Shown in pieces: positions 17,876 through 26,047 of a DNA stretch of 64,000 nt (positions within the stretch are counted from its first letter, which is position 1; each line of letters begins with the position of its first letter). The stretch lies in contig NZ_JABSSU010000001.1 of the NCBI RefSeq assembly GCF_013213835.1, positions 394,197 through 458,196 of the forward strand. Direction: 5' to 3'. Below the pieces are notes generated by a model that made no database searches, was not told where the DNA came from, and saw only the letters and a program-made list of their open reading frames with translations. The translations under genes were made by a program, and so were the position numbers. This DNA comes from Winogradskyella sp. GTDB lineage: Bacteria > Bacteroidota > Bacteroidia > Flavobacteriales > Flavobacteriaceae.

Positions 17876-17898
17876 TTATTTTAAATCATTCTAAATAA
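17876..17898. promoter_or_regulatory. Shared 23-bp palindrome between hmuR and the DUF6607 operon
   Basis: TTATTTTAAAT, one base, ATTCTAAATAA: an 11-1-11 palindrome with a single non-matching pair. It lies between two divergent iron/heme genes and covers the hmuR -33 region, as expected for an iron- or heme-responsive repressor site. Confidence 0.6.
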
Positions 17899-17917
17899 AA
17901 ATAAACATTTTTTACAC

Positions 17918-18823
17918 ATGACATCTAGAGTATTTATTGCGCTATTGGCGCTATGTTTTTCAATGGAATTAACTGCACAAGACAAAAAGGAATTAGACAA
18001 AAATGCCATCAAAAAGATGTGCGGTTGTTATGAGGTGACCTTTAATTTTACGGAGACATTCAATTACAGTAATGATTCTTTATATAGACCTTCTGATACA
18101 AAAATTTCTAAAGGTCTTGAATGGGCAGAATTGGTAACTGATGAAGAGAATAAAATTTCAATGCAACATTTATTACAAGTAGGTCATGGCGGCCAATATC
18201 ATATCGTAAAGCACTGGCGACAAGACTGGTTGTTTGAAAATAAAGACTTTTACATGTTTAACGGTGATAACCAATGGGTGTTTGAAACCAAATCTGAAGA
18301 AGAAGTTAAAGGACAATGGACGCAAAAAGTATATCAGGTAGATGACAGTCCACGTTACGAAGGTTCTTCAACTTGGGTACATGTTGATGGAAAAAGCTAC
18401 TGGGAAAATACTACAGATGCGCCACTACCAAGAAGAGAATACACCAAACGTAGTGATTATAATGTTACGGAAAGAGGAAACCGTCACGAAATCACTGATT
18501 ATGGATGGGTTCATGACCAAGATAATGCTAAAGTGATTAGAGAAGAAGGAAAAGAGGATATATTATTAGCAAAAGAAAAAGGTTATAATACTTATGTGAA
18601 AGTAGATGACAGCCGTTGCCAAGCTGCAGCAGATTGGTGGAAAGAAAATTACGATAAATGGGCTATAGTAAGAACCAAATGGGAGGATGTTTATGGTAGA
18701 AATAAAGATCTAAACCTCGAAGCTAAAGTAGATAATAAGGTATTATTTAAACATCTGTTTGATGACGCATTAACAGAGAAAAATGCGATTGAAGAGACAA
18801 TTGAATCTTTTGTAAAGAAGTAA
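17918..18823 (+). CDS. Secreted DUF6607-like protein, heme-island member
   Basis: The 301-residue protein begins with a signal peptide (cleavage near LTAQD) and then a conserved-looking MCGCYEVTFNFTETF segment with a CxC pair at residues 34-36. It is rich in Trp, Tyr and charged residues and has no membrane helices after the signal, so it is periplasmic or outer-membrane associated. I recognise it as a DUF6607-type protein, whose function is unknown. It is divergent from hmuR across a shared operator and starts an operon with ankyrin, DUF2271 and reductase genes (gaps 2, 7 and 13 bases), which points to heme or iron handling. Confidence 0.65.
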   Translation: MTSRVFIALLALCFSMELTAQDKKELDKNAIKKMCGCYEVTFNFTETFNYSNDSLYRPSDTKISKGLEWAELVTDEENKISMQHLLQVGHGGQYHIVKHWRQDWLFENKDFYMFNGDNQWVFETKSEEEVKGQWTQKVYQVDDSPRYEGSSTWVHVDGKSYWENTTDAPLPRREYTKRSDYNVTERGNRHEITDYGWVHDQDNAKVIREEGKEDILLAKEKGYNTYVKVDDSRCQAAADWWKENYDKWAIVRTKWEDVYGRNKDLNLEAKVDNKVLFKHLFDDALTEKNAIEETIESFVKK

Positions 18824-18825
18824 AT

Positions 18826-20325
18826 ATGAATAAATTTCAGCAATACTTTTTCAGTCTAACAATATTAGTTAGTATTCCGCTTTTTGCTCAAGATTCTAAT
18901 ATATTTTTAGATAGAGCTTATTGGAAATCTAATCCAACAATTGGCAATATAGAAAAGCATATAAAAGAAGGGCATGACGTTTCTGCACTAAATAGCAACG
19001 CTTTTGATGCTGTAACTTACGCCTTAATTGAAAAGGTTGATAACAAAACCATAGAGTATCTTTTAAGTCAGAAAGGTAATGGGGTCAATAAGATTACTCA
19101 CGATGGAAGAACTTATATTTTCTGGGCAGCTTACAAGAATAACATTGAAATGATGCAATACCTTTTAGATAAAGGTGCTAAGACAGATATCATAGATGAC
19201 CATGGTTATACTGTGATGAATTTTGCAGCTTCAACAGGTCAAACAGATACAAAGCTTTATGATTGGTTGATTACCCATGGTGCAGATGTATTAGTAGAAA
19301 AAAATCATAATGAAGCCAATGTATTATTATTGGTAGCTCCTTATTTAAAAGATACGAAGCTCATAGATTATTTTAAGGTTAAAGGAATTTCTATTCAGGA
19401 CACGGATAAACATGGTAATGGGTTGTTTAACTATACTGCCAAACGAGGAAATATTTCGTTGTTAAAAAAATTGGTAGAATTAGGTATTCCATATCAAACC
19501 TTTAATGATCAAGGTGGTAATGCTATGATCTTTGCTGCAAAAGGTGCAAGACGCCATACTAACACATTAGAGGTTTACGAATATTTAGAATCTTTAGGTA
19601 TAGAACCAAATGTGAAGACTAAAGAGGGAGAAACTCCTTTACATGCATTGGCATACAATTGTAAAGATATAGATGTCATCAATTATTTTCTTGATAAAGG
19701 AGTAAATCCAAATCAAGAAAATACAGATGGTAATACACCATTTATGAATGCAGCCTCTAGAAACGATTTAGACATTATTAAACTGTTAGCAAATTCAAAT
19801 ACAGATCTAAATCACCTCAATAAAAAAGGTCAATCTGCCCTAATGTTGGCAGTGCAAAGAAATCTTAACGATGTTGTTGCCTATTTGTTAGAAAATGGTT
19901 CAGATCTTTCAATAATTGATTCTAAGGGTAATTCACTTGCATATTATCTTCTAAATGCCTTCAATAATAAAAATTCAAAAATCTTCGAAGATAAATTAGA
20001 ACTGCTTTTAAGAGCAGGACTGAACATGACCAAAAATCAATCTAAAGAGAATACATTATACCATTTAGCTGTTGAAAAAAATGATTTAGAATTGATAAAG
20101 CGTTTAAAGGATTTTGAAATAGAAATCAATGCGAAAAACAGTGATGGTTTAACAGCACTTCATATTGCATCAATGAAAGCTAAGAATGAAATAATCCTGA
20201 ATTATTTGTTATCAATTGGTGCAGATAAATCAATAAAAACTGATTTTGAAGAAACCGTATTTGATTTGGCTAGCGAAAACGAGTTACTTAAAATCAATGC
20301 CATAGATATTACATTTTTAAAATAA
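18826..20325 (+). CDS. Exported ankyrin-repeat protein
   Basis: The 499-residue protein has a signal peptide ending near LFAQD, so its repeats lie in the periplasm. About ten to twelve ankyrin repeats follow, recognisable by phrases such as GRTYIFWAAYKNNIEMMQYL, GETPLHALAYN, GNTPFMNAASRNDLDIIKLL, GQSALMLAVQRNLNDVVAYL and GLTALHIASMKAKNEIIL. Ankyrin repeats bind proteins and have no catalytic function themselves. The gene starts two bases after the DUF6607 gene, so it is likely a scaffold or chaperone of the heme/iron pathway; that role is inferred from context. Confidence 0.85.
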   Translation: MNKFQQYFFSLTILVSIPLFAQDSNIFLDRAYWKSNPTIGNIEKHIKEGHDVSALNSNAFDAVTYALIEKVDNKTIEYLLSQKGNGVNKITHDGRTYIFWAAYKNNIEMMQYLLDKGAKTDIIDDHGYTVMNFAASTGQTDTKLYDWLITHGADVLVEKNHNEANVLLLVAPYLKDTKLIDYFKVKGISIQDTDKHGNGLFNYTAKRGNISLLKKLVELGIPYQTFNDQGGNAMIFAAKGARRHTNTLEVYEYLESLGIEPNVKTKEGETPLHALAYNCKDIDVINYFLDKGVNPNQENTDGNTPFMNAASRNDLDIIKLLANSNTDLNHLNKKGQSALMLAVQRNLNDVVAYLLENGSDLSIIDSKGNSLAYYLLNAFNNKNSKIFEDKLELLLRAGLNMTKNQSKENTLYHLAVEKNDLELIKRLKDFEIEINAKNSDGLTALHIASMKAKNEIILNYLLSIGADKSIKTDFEETVFDLASENELLKINAIDITFLK

Positions 20326-20332
20326 ATATTAA

Positions 20333-20821
20333 ATGAAGAAATCATTATTAATACTATTACCAATAACCTTACTAACTTTTTTAAGTTTTACCTCTTTTAA
20401 AAGTGATGATGTTTCTAAATATAAATGCATGATTCAAATGACAAATTACACAGGTGAAGGTGCATATATTGTTATTTCATTACTGAATCCAGATGGTGAA
20501 TACGAAGAAACATTATATGTGCAAGGTGATGATGATGAATGGTATTTTGATATTACAGAATGGTGGAATTTTTACGGCAAAAGACGTCCGAATATTGACG
20601 CTATTACTGGAGCGACTATAAGCGGTGGTGAAAGAGCCGTAAGTATTATAAAAATACCTAACGACAAACTGGATAAGGGTTATAAAATCCGATTTGAAAC
20701 AGCTGTAGAAGACCAAGAATACTATGCAGATGACGTAGAATTTGAATTGACTTCAGAATCTGTAAAAAGCAAAGTTGAAGGAAAAGGATTTATACGATAT
20801 ATCCGCATGATGCCACAATAA
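20333..20821 (+). CDS. Exported DUF2271-type protein with flavinylation-like motif
   Basis: The 162-residue protein has a signal peptide (residues 1-22) and a small domain of the DUF2271 type. At residues 89-97 it reads DAITGATIS, which fits the D-x-x-(S/T)-G-A-T motif where ApbE attaches FMN to the last Thr (here Thr95). DUF2271 has been proposed as an extracytosolic flavin-carrying domain. The gene is 13 bases before a PepSY/flavodoxin reductase, so it may accept electrons from it in the periplasm. No apbE gene is in the window. Flavinylation is inferred, not shown. Confidence 0.72.
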   Translation: MKKSLLILLPITLLTFLSFTSFKSDDVSKYKCMIQMTNYTGEGAYIVISLLNPDGEYEETLYVQGDDDEWYFDITEWWNFYGKRRPNIDAITGATISGGERAVSIIKIPNDKLDKGYKIRFETAVEDQEYYADDVEFELTSESVKSKVEGKGFIRYIRMMPQ

Positions 20822-20834
20822 TAGAAAGATTTAT

Positions 20835-23024
20835 ATGACGATTTCGATATGGAGATATAGTCATTTATTATTGGCTATATCTTCAGCTGTTTTTATTTTC
20901 ATAGCTACAATTACAGGTATAATACTAACCTTTGAGCCAATCTCAAGCCAGCTTCAACCGTTTGCTGTAGATAGAAACATTTCGTTAGCTGAAACGCTAC
21001 ATGTATTAGAGACTGAATATGATGAGGTCATTACGCTCACAGTCGACGAAAATAAGTTTATCAGTGCTTCTGTAATTACAAAAGAAGGCAAGAGCGAAAC
21101 GTTTTATATAGATCCCAAAACGGGTGAAAATATTGGTCAGCTTATTAAGAAGGCACCAATATTTGAATTTGCAACCAATCTACATCGTTCATTATTCTTG
21201 AAATCTACAGGACGATTTTTAGTGGGATTGTTTTCATTTTTTCTTCTTTTAATAGCCATTACTGGAGTAAAACTAGTTCTAAAGCGTCAAGGTGGAATTA
21301 AACGTTTCTTTTCAAAGGTTGTGAAAGAAAATTTTGAACAGTATTATCATGTTGTTTTTGGCCGATATGCACTTATTCCCATACTTATTGTAACACTTTC
21401 AGGAGTGTACTTGTCTTTAGAAAAGTTTGATGCGTTACCTTCAGATAGAATAATTCAAATTGCAAATGAAGATGATACCGTTTTAGAAAAGAAGAACATT
21501 CAGGATTTTGAAATATTTCAAGATATAGATTTGTCACAGCTAAAATCTGTTGAGTTTCCATTCTCAGAAGATGAAGAAGACTATTTTATTATAGAGCTTA
21601 ATGATAAGGAGTTATTTGTTAATCAATACACAGGAAAAATAATTAGTCAAGGACAAAAACCATTGGTAGTACTACTTTCAGCGCTAAGTCTCAAACTACA
21701 TACAGGACAAGGATCAATATTTTGGGCAATTATTTTGTTATTAACCTGTTTGTCGATTTTATTTTTTATGTATTCTGGGTTTGCAATGACTTTAAAACGA
21801 CGTAAGGATAAAACCAAAATTAAGAATAGAACAGGTATAGATGAAGCAGAATATATTATTCTTTTAGGATCAGAAACAGGAAATACCAAGCGCTTTGTAA
21901 AACAATTTTCTGAGGCTTTATCTGAAGTTGGAAACTCGGTTTTTGTAGACCAATTGAATAATTATACGTCTTACAAAAATGCACAGCAACTCATTGTCTT
22001 TACATCGACTTATGGTGAAGGTGATGCACCTAGTAATGCAACACAATTTATAAAGTTGTTAGGTAATGTAAAGCAATCTCAAAAGCTTAAGTATTCTGTA
22101 GTTGGTTTTGGGTCATTAATGTATCCGGACTTCTGTAAATATGCGATTGAAGTGAATGAACATTTACATATGTCACCAAACTTCGAACAACATTTAGAGC
22201 TATTTAAAATTAATAACCAATCTACCGAAGCTTTTAAAACATGGATTTCAAATTGGAATCGTGCATCACAACAACAGATCAAAATAAAAAGCACAAAGCC
22301 TGTTGTTAATACACAAAAACTTAAAGATTTTGAAGTTATAAATAATACAACGCTAAATGTGGATGATACTTTTTTATTGCAATTAAAACCTTATAAAAAA
22401 CAGAAGTTTCAGTCAGGGGATTTACTCGCTTTATATCCAGAGGAAGACCATGTAGAGCGCTTATATTCAATTGGAAAGATAGGAGAAAGGATTGTTCTCA
22501 GTATTAAAAAACACGAGTTTGGGCTTTGTTCTACGCAACTTAGCAAACTTCAAAAGAATCATACGATTAAAGCTAAGTTGAAACGAAATCTCGATTTTCA
22601 TTTTCCTACCTACGCCAAGGAGGTTATTATGATAGCAAACGGAACTGGTATAGCACCATTTTTAGGCATGATCTCTGGAAATATTGGTATTAAGAAACAC
22701 TTATTTTGGGGAGGACGCACTAAGGCATCATCAGAGTTATATTCAGAATATATTAAGAAAGCATTGGCTGAAGACCATTTAACAAGCTTTCATGCCGCGT
22801 ATTCTCAAGAAGAGAAACATAAAGTTTATGTGCAAGACCTAATACTTAAAAACAAATCAATATTTGTCAATGCCTTAAAAAATGAAGGTGTTATCATGAT
22901 TTGTGGAGCTATTGCCATGCAAAATCGTGTTCTAGAGATTTTAGGTGAATTCACAATTAAAGAACTTAAGGCACCATTAAGTGTATTGGAAAATAACGAA
23001 CAAATAAAAGTGGATTGTTATTAA
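20835..23024 (+). CDS. PepSY-membrane flavoreductase (PepSY-TM, flavodoxin and FAD/NAD(P) domains)
   Basis: The 729-residue fusion has an N-terminal PepSY-associated membrane region with helices near residues 13-35, 125-148, 178-200 and 280-312. Conserved His residues in NLHRSLF and QYYHVVFG are possible heme ligands. A flavodoxin domain follows, beginning ILLGSETGNTKRF and with FTSTYGEGDAPSN. The C-terminal ferredoxin-reductase part has the motifs ERLYSIG for FAD, MIANGTGIAPFLGMI for NAD(P) and a MICGAIAMQ end. It should move electrons from cytoplasmic NAD(P)H across the inner membrane, likely to reduce ferric iron, heme or the neighbouring DUF2271 protein. The next gene starts 14 bases after its stop. 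Confidence 0.85.
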   Translation: MTISIWRYSHLLLAISSAVFIFIATITGIILTFEPISSQLQPFAVDRNISLAETLHVLETEYDEVITLTVDENKFISASVITKEGKSETFYIDPKTGENIGQLIKKAPIFEFATNLHRSLFLKSTGRFLVGLFSFFLLLIAITGVKLVLKRQGGIKRFFSKVVKENFEQYYHVVFGRYALIPILIVTLSGVYLSLEKFDALPSDRIIQIANEDDTVLEKKNIQDFEIFQDIDLSQLKSVEFPFSEDEEDYFIIELNDKELFVNQYTGKIISQGQKPLVVLLSALSLKLHTGQGSIFWAIILLLTCLSILFFMYSGFAMTLKRRKDKTKIKNRTGIDEAEYIILLGSETGNTKRFVKQFSEALSEVGNSVFVDQLNNYTSYKNAQQLIVFTSTYGEGDAPSNATQFIKLLGNVKQSQKLKYSVVGFGSLMYPDFCKYAIEVNEHLHMSPNFEQHLELFKINNQSTEAFKTWISNWNRASQQQIKIKSTKPVVNTQKLKDFEVINNTTLNVDDTFLLQLKPYKKQKFQSGDLLALYPEEDHVERLYSIGKIGERIVLSIKKHEFGLCSTQLSKLQKNHTIKAKLKRNLDFHFPTYAKEVIMIANGTGIAPFLGMISGNIGIKKHLFWGGRTKASSELYSEYIKKALAEDHLTSFHAAYSQEEKHKVYVQDLILKNKSIFVNALKNEGVIMICGAIAMQNRVLEILGEFTIKELKAPLSVLENNEQIKVDCY

Positions 23025-23038
23025 AATATCACACTATT

Positions 23039-23401
23039 ATGAGTCAAAAAATTAAAATTCTATCAAAAACCAAATGCGGTGAGTTGTATTACTTTTGCAA
23101 TTGTAAATTATTTCATTTAGTCTTTAACAACTTGTTTTTTGAATTAGATAATGAAGAATTTGAGAGACTCAGATCTTACGTGCAAGATATTGAAATAGAA
23201 TATTGGGAAGAAAGATTTAATTGTTCTATTCTAAAACGAACAATACCACTGCCAACAACACAAAATAATTTAGTTGTAATGTTTAGCAGACAAGAAGTTG
23301 TTGAATTGAGAACTCTTCTGTCTTTTAGAGATAAAGATTATAGGAAAAAAGACGCTTATCTCAATGTAGATGATATTGATTATGATTATGTATTCAATTG
23401 A
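23039..23401 (+). CDS. Small cytoplasmic DUF6686-like protein
   Basis: The 120-residue protein has no signal peptide. Near the N-terminus it has Cys residues in TKCGELYYFCNCKLFHLVF, followed by FELDNEEFERLRSYV, a pattern I associate with the DUF6686 family. The ATG at 23039 was chosen over an upstream start that would overlap the reductase gene. As the last gene of the heme-island operon it may bind a metal or cofactor through its CxC pair; function unknown. Confidence 0.6.
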   Translation: MSQKIKILSKTKCGELYYFCNCKLFHLVFNNLFFELDNEEFERLRSYVQDIEIEYWEERFNCSILKRTIPLPTTQNNLVVMFSRQEVVELRTLLSFRDKDYRKKDAYLNVDDIDYDYVFN

Positions 23402-23537
23402 ATTAATATGGATGACATAGATTTAATTTACAGTGACACTGTTTTAACCTCATTTTATTGAAATGTTCTACCATTAATGAGTCTAAATTTCTTTTAAATC
23501 ATGATAAGCTTATTAAAGATTTTTTTATGCTGCAAAA

Positions 23538-23560
23538 TTATTTAAAATAAGTCTAAATAA
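23538..23560 (+). promoter_or_regulatory. Upstream copy of the 23-bp palindrome (DUF4856-imelysin operon)
   Basis: TTATTTAAAAT, one base, AGTCTAAATAA: an 11-1-11 palindrome with both outer halves TTATTTA/TAAATAA intact. It ends two bases before the -33 TTTG. Confidence 0.6.
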
Positions 23561-23562
23561 AA

Positions 23563-23593
23563 TTTGTGTAAGATGAAATTATTACTAATTTTG
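23563..23593 (+). promoter_or_regulatory. Promoter of the DUF4856-imelysin operon
   Basis: TTTG at 23563-23566 and TAATTTTG at 23586-23593 are separated by 19 bases, the ideal spacing. Palindromes lie on both sides. Confidence 0.65.
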
Positions 23594-23598
23594 CTTCG

Positions 23599-23621
23599 TA
23601 ATTTTAAAACAATCTAAATAA
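23599..23621 (+). promoter_or_regulatory. Leader copy of the 23-bp palindrome (DUF4856 gene)
   Basis: TAATTTTAAAA, one base, AATCTAAATAA. The right half is close to consensus, the left matches at 7 of 11 positions. It ends two bases before the ATG at 23624. Confidence 0.45.
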
Positions 23622-23623
23622 AA

Positions 23624-24817
23624 ATGAAAAAAATTGTATTAAGTGTGATGACTTTAGTGGTTTTACTTACCTCATGTAGTAGTGATGATGATAATAATAA
23701 TGATGTACCTCAAGTTGAAGCACCAGCTACTTATCAATTTGAAAGAAATGGTTCAACAACAGTAAGTTATTCTGGTCAAACTTCGCGTTTATTAATGGGT
23801 GGAGAATTAAGTAGTGCTTTAAAAAACACTTCTAATACGGAGATGGAATTAGATGGAATGTTTACAAATACAGGTGATTATTTTTCAACAAGTGATTTGA
23901 ATAATTCTGGTAAAAACATCAGAAGTAAAACAGCAGCTTCAGCAGATTATTTTTCGGCAAACACTACTGTAGCGAATGAAATTAAATCTGATTTTGATGG
24001 TTGGATAGCTAATCATGTTTTAGAAGTTTTTCCAAATTGGGAAAATACAGCAACACCTGGTAATGCTGGAAGATTACAAGAATCTGGTGGTACATATAGA
24101 TACGTTAATGCTAAAGGTTTAGAATACGACCAAGCAGTTATCAAAGGTCTTATTGGAGCTTTAACTGCTGATCAAATGCTTAATAACTACTTAAGTCCAG
24201 CAGTATTAGATGCTGGTAGTAACAGAGCAGATAATGATGGCGATATCTTAGCTGAGGGCAAAAACTATACAACCATGGAGCATAAGTGGGATGAAGCATT
24301 TGGTTACCTATACGGTACAGATGATGCTTTAGCGCCTCAATTAAATCAAGATAGTTTTTTAAATAAATATTTGTCAAGAGTTGAAAATGACGATGATTTT
24401 GCTGGTATTGCAGAAGTTATCTACAATGCTTTCAAATTAGGTAGAGCTGCGATTGTTGCTAAAAATTATGCTGTAAGAGACCAACAGGCACAAATTATTA
24501 GAGAACAGATTTCAGAAGTTATAGGAATAAGAGCTGTATATTATTTACAAGCTGCAAAACTTACTCTAGGTACAGATAATGCTTCTGCTTTCCATGATTT
24601 ATCAGAAGGTTATGGTTTTATTTACAGTTTACAATTTACTAGAAAACCTGGAACGGATGAGCCATATTTTACTAAGAGTGAAGTAGATGCTTTCTTAACA
24701 CAATTAACAATTGGCAACGGATTTTGGGATTTAGCGTCTTCGACTTTAGATGATATGTCAGATGATATCGCTATGAGGTTTAATTTTACAGTTATGGAAG
24801 CTGCACCAAACAGTTAA
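23624..24817 (+). CDS. DUF4856 lipoprotein
   Basis: The 397-residue protein has a lipoprotein signal (VLLTSC, then an Asp/Asn-rich stretch), so it is anchored to a membrane. The body matches what I know of the DUF4856 family: YQFERNGSTTVSYSGQTSRLLMGGEL early, repeated short acidic segments, and a C-terminal helix-rich part. Members commonly stand beside imelysin genes; here imelysin follows after 50 bases. Two palindromes and a good promoter precede it, so it is probably iron regulated. The molecular function is unknown. Confidence 0.75.
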   Translation: MKKIVLSVMTLVVLLTSCSSDDDNNNDVPQVEAPATYQFERNGSTTVSYSGQTSRLLMGGELSSALKNTSNTEMELDGMFTNTGDYFSTSDLNNSGKNIRSKTAASADYFSANTTVANEIKSDFDGWIANHVLEVFPNWENTATPGNAGRLQESGGTYRYVNAKGLEYDQAVIKGLIGALTADQMLNNYLSPAVLDAGSNRADNDGDILAEGKNYTTMEHKWDEAFGYLYGTDDALAPQLNQDSFLNKYLSRVENDDDFAGIAEVIYNAFKLGRAAIVAKNYAVRDQQAQIIREQISEVIGIRAVYYLQAAKLTLGTDNASAFHDLSEGYGFIYSLQFTRKPGTDEPYFTKSEVDAFLTQLTIGNGFWDLASSTLDDMSDDIAMRFNFTVMEAAPNS

Positions 24818-24867
24818 AATGTTTAATTAGAAGTATTAAATTTGCCAAAAAAAGAAAAAGACTAATA

Positions 24868-25992
24868 ATGAAGAAGAATTTAATAACACTGCTGTTTTCT
24901 GTTGTATTAATGTATGGTTGTACATCATCAGATAATGGTGGTAATGCAGATAATAATGATAATTTTGATAGAAGCGCATTATTAAGTAATTATGCTGATA
25001 ACATCATTTTACCTTCTATTGCAGATTTTCAGGCTAAAGTTTCAGCATTAGATGTTGCTAGAGGTAACTTTATAAATAACATTAACCAAAACAATTTAGA
25101 TGTATTAAGTAATGCTTGGTTAGAAGCGTATAAGGCATGGCAATACGTAGGAATATACAATATTGGTGCTGCTGAATCATTTACTTCAAATGAAAACGGA
25201 TTTAGAACATATTTTAATATCTATCCGGTTTCAACTGCTCTTATTGAAAGTGGTGCTGCAAATAGTAATTATAACCTTAATGCCGATGCATATTTTAGTG
25301 CACAAGGATTTCCGGCTTTAGATTTTCTGTTGAATGGTATAGCAGATACAGATGCAAGTCCTTTAGATAAGTTTACTACTAATGCTAATGCCACAGGCTA
25401 CATTCAGTATATGACAGATGTGCAATCTCAAATTAACGCGAGAACATCTACTATTTTAAATAATTGGCAAGATACATTTAGAGATGAATTTGTGTCAAAT
25501 ACATCTTCAAGTGCTACAGGATCAATTAGTAAGATTGTAAATGATTATATTAATTACTACGAACGTGCATTAAGAGCGAATAAGATTGGAACGCCTGCTG
25601 GAAATTTCTCTGCTGGTCAAACTTTTCCAGATAAAGTTGAGGCATATTATAAAAATGATGTTTCAAAAGAGTTAGCATTATTGAGTTTAGATGCGGTTCA
25701 GAAATTTTTTAACGGTCAGGCCATCGATGGTTCATCGAGTAGTGAAAGTTTAGCAGATTATTTAGTTTACCTTGATAATTCAACATTAAAGGACGATATT
25801 AATACAAAATTTAATGCCGCAAGACAACAGATTCAGACATTAAATAATAGCTTCAGTCAGCAAGTTATTGATGATAACACTCAAATGACATTAGCTTATG
25901 ATGCTTTACAAGCTGCAGTTATCTTACTAAAAGTTGACATGGCTTCTGCCTTAGATATACAAATAGATTTTGTCGATAATGATGGTGACTAA
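24868..25992 (+). CDS. Imelysin-family lipoprotein
   Basis: The 374-residue protein has a lipoprotein signal (LMYGC) and an all-helical imelysin body, with WLEAYKAWQYVGIYNIG, FRTYFNIYPV and QGFPALDFLLNG. In many imelysin-like and EfeO proteins the last segment carries the GxHxxE metal motif; here the His is Pro149 and the Glu is Asp152, so the classic metal pair is missing. Imelysin-like proteins are linked to iron uptake, and the operon (DUF4856 before, a carboxylase-like enzyme and TonB receptor after) supports this. A terminator hairpin separates it from the next gene. Confidence 0.85.
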   Translation: MKKNLITLLFSVVLMYGCTSSDNGGNADNNDNFDRSALLSNYADNIILPSIADFQAKVSALDVARGNFINNINQNNLDVLSNAWLEAYKAWQYVGIYNIGAAESFTSNENGFRTYFNIYPVSTALIESGAANSNYNLNADAYFSAQGFPALDFLLNGIADTDASPLDKFTTNANATGYIQYMTDVQSQINARTSTILNNWQDTFRDEFVSNTSSSATGSISKIVNDYINYYERALRANKIGTPAGNFSAGQTFPDKVEAYYKNDVSKELALLSLDAVQKFFNGQAIDGSSSSESLADYLVYLDNSTLKDDINTKFNAARQQIQTLNNSFSQQVIDDNTQMTLAYDALQAAVILLKVDMASALDIQIDFVDNDGD

Positions 25993-26011
25993 TCTATTTA
26001 GAAAGTAAATG

Positions 26012-26042
26012 AAGGGTTCTCATTAATGAGAATCCTTTTTTT
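26012..26042 (+). terminator. Terminator hairpin between imelysin and HTTM genes
   Basis: AGGGTTCTCAT and ATGAGAATCCT form an 11-bp stem (one G-T pair) followed by a T-tract that ends only five bases before the HTTM start codon. There is no room for a separate promoter downstream, so the last two genes probably depend on read-through. Confidence 0.8.
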
Positions 26043-26047
26043 GTTTT

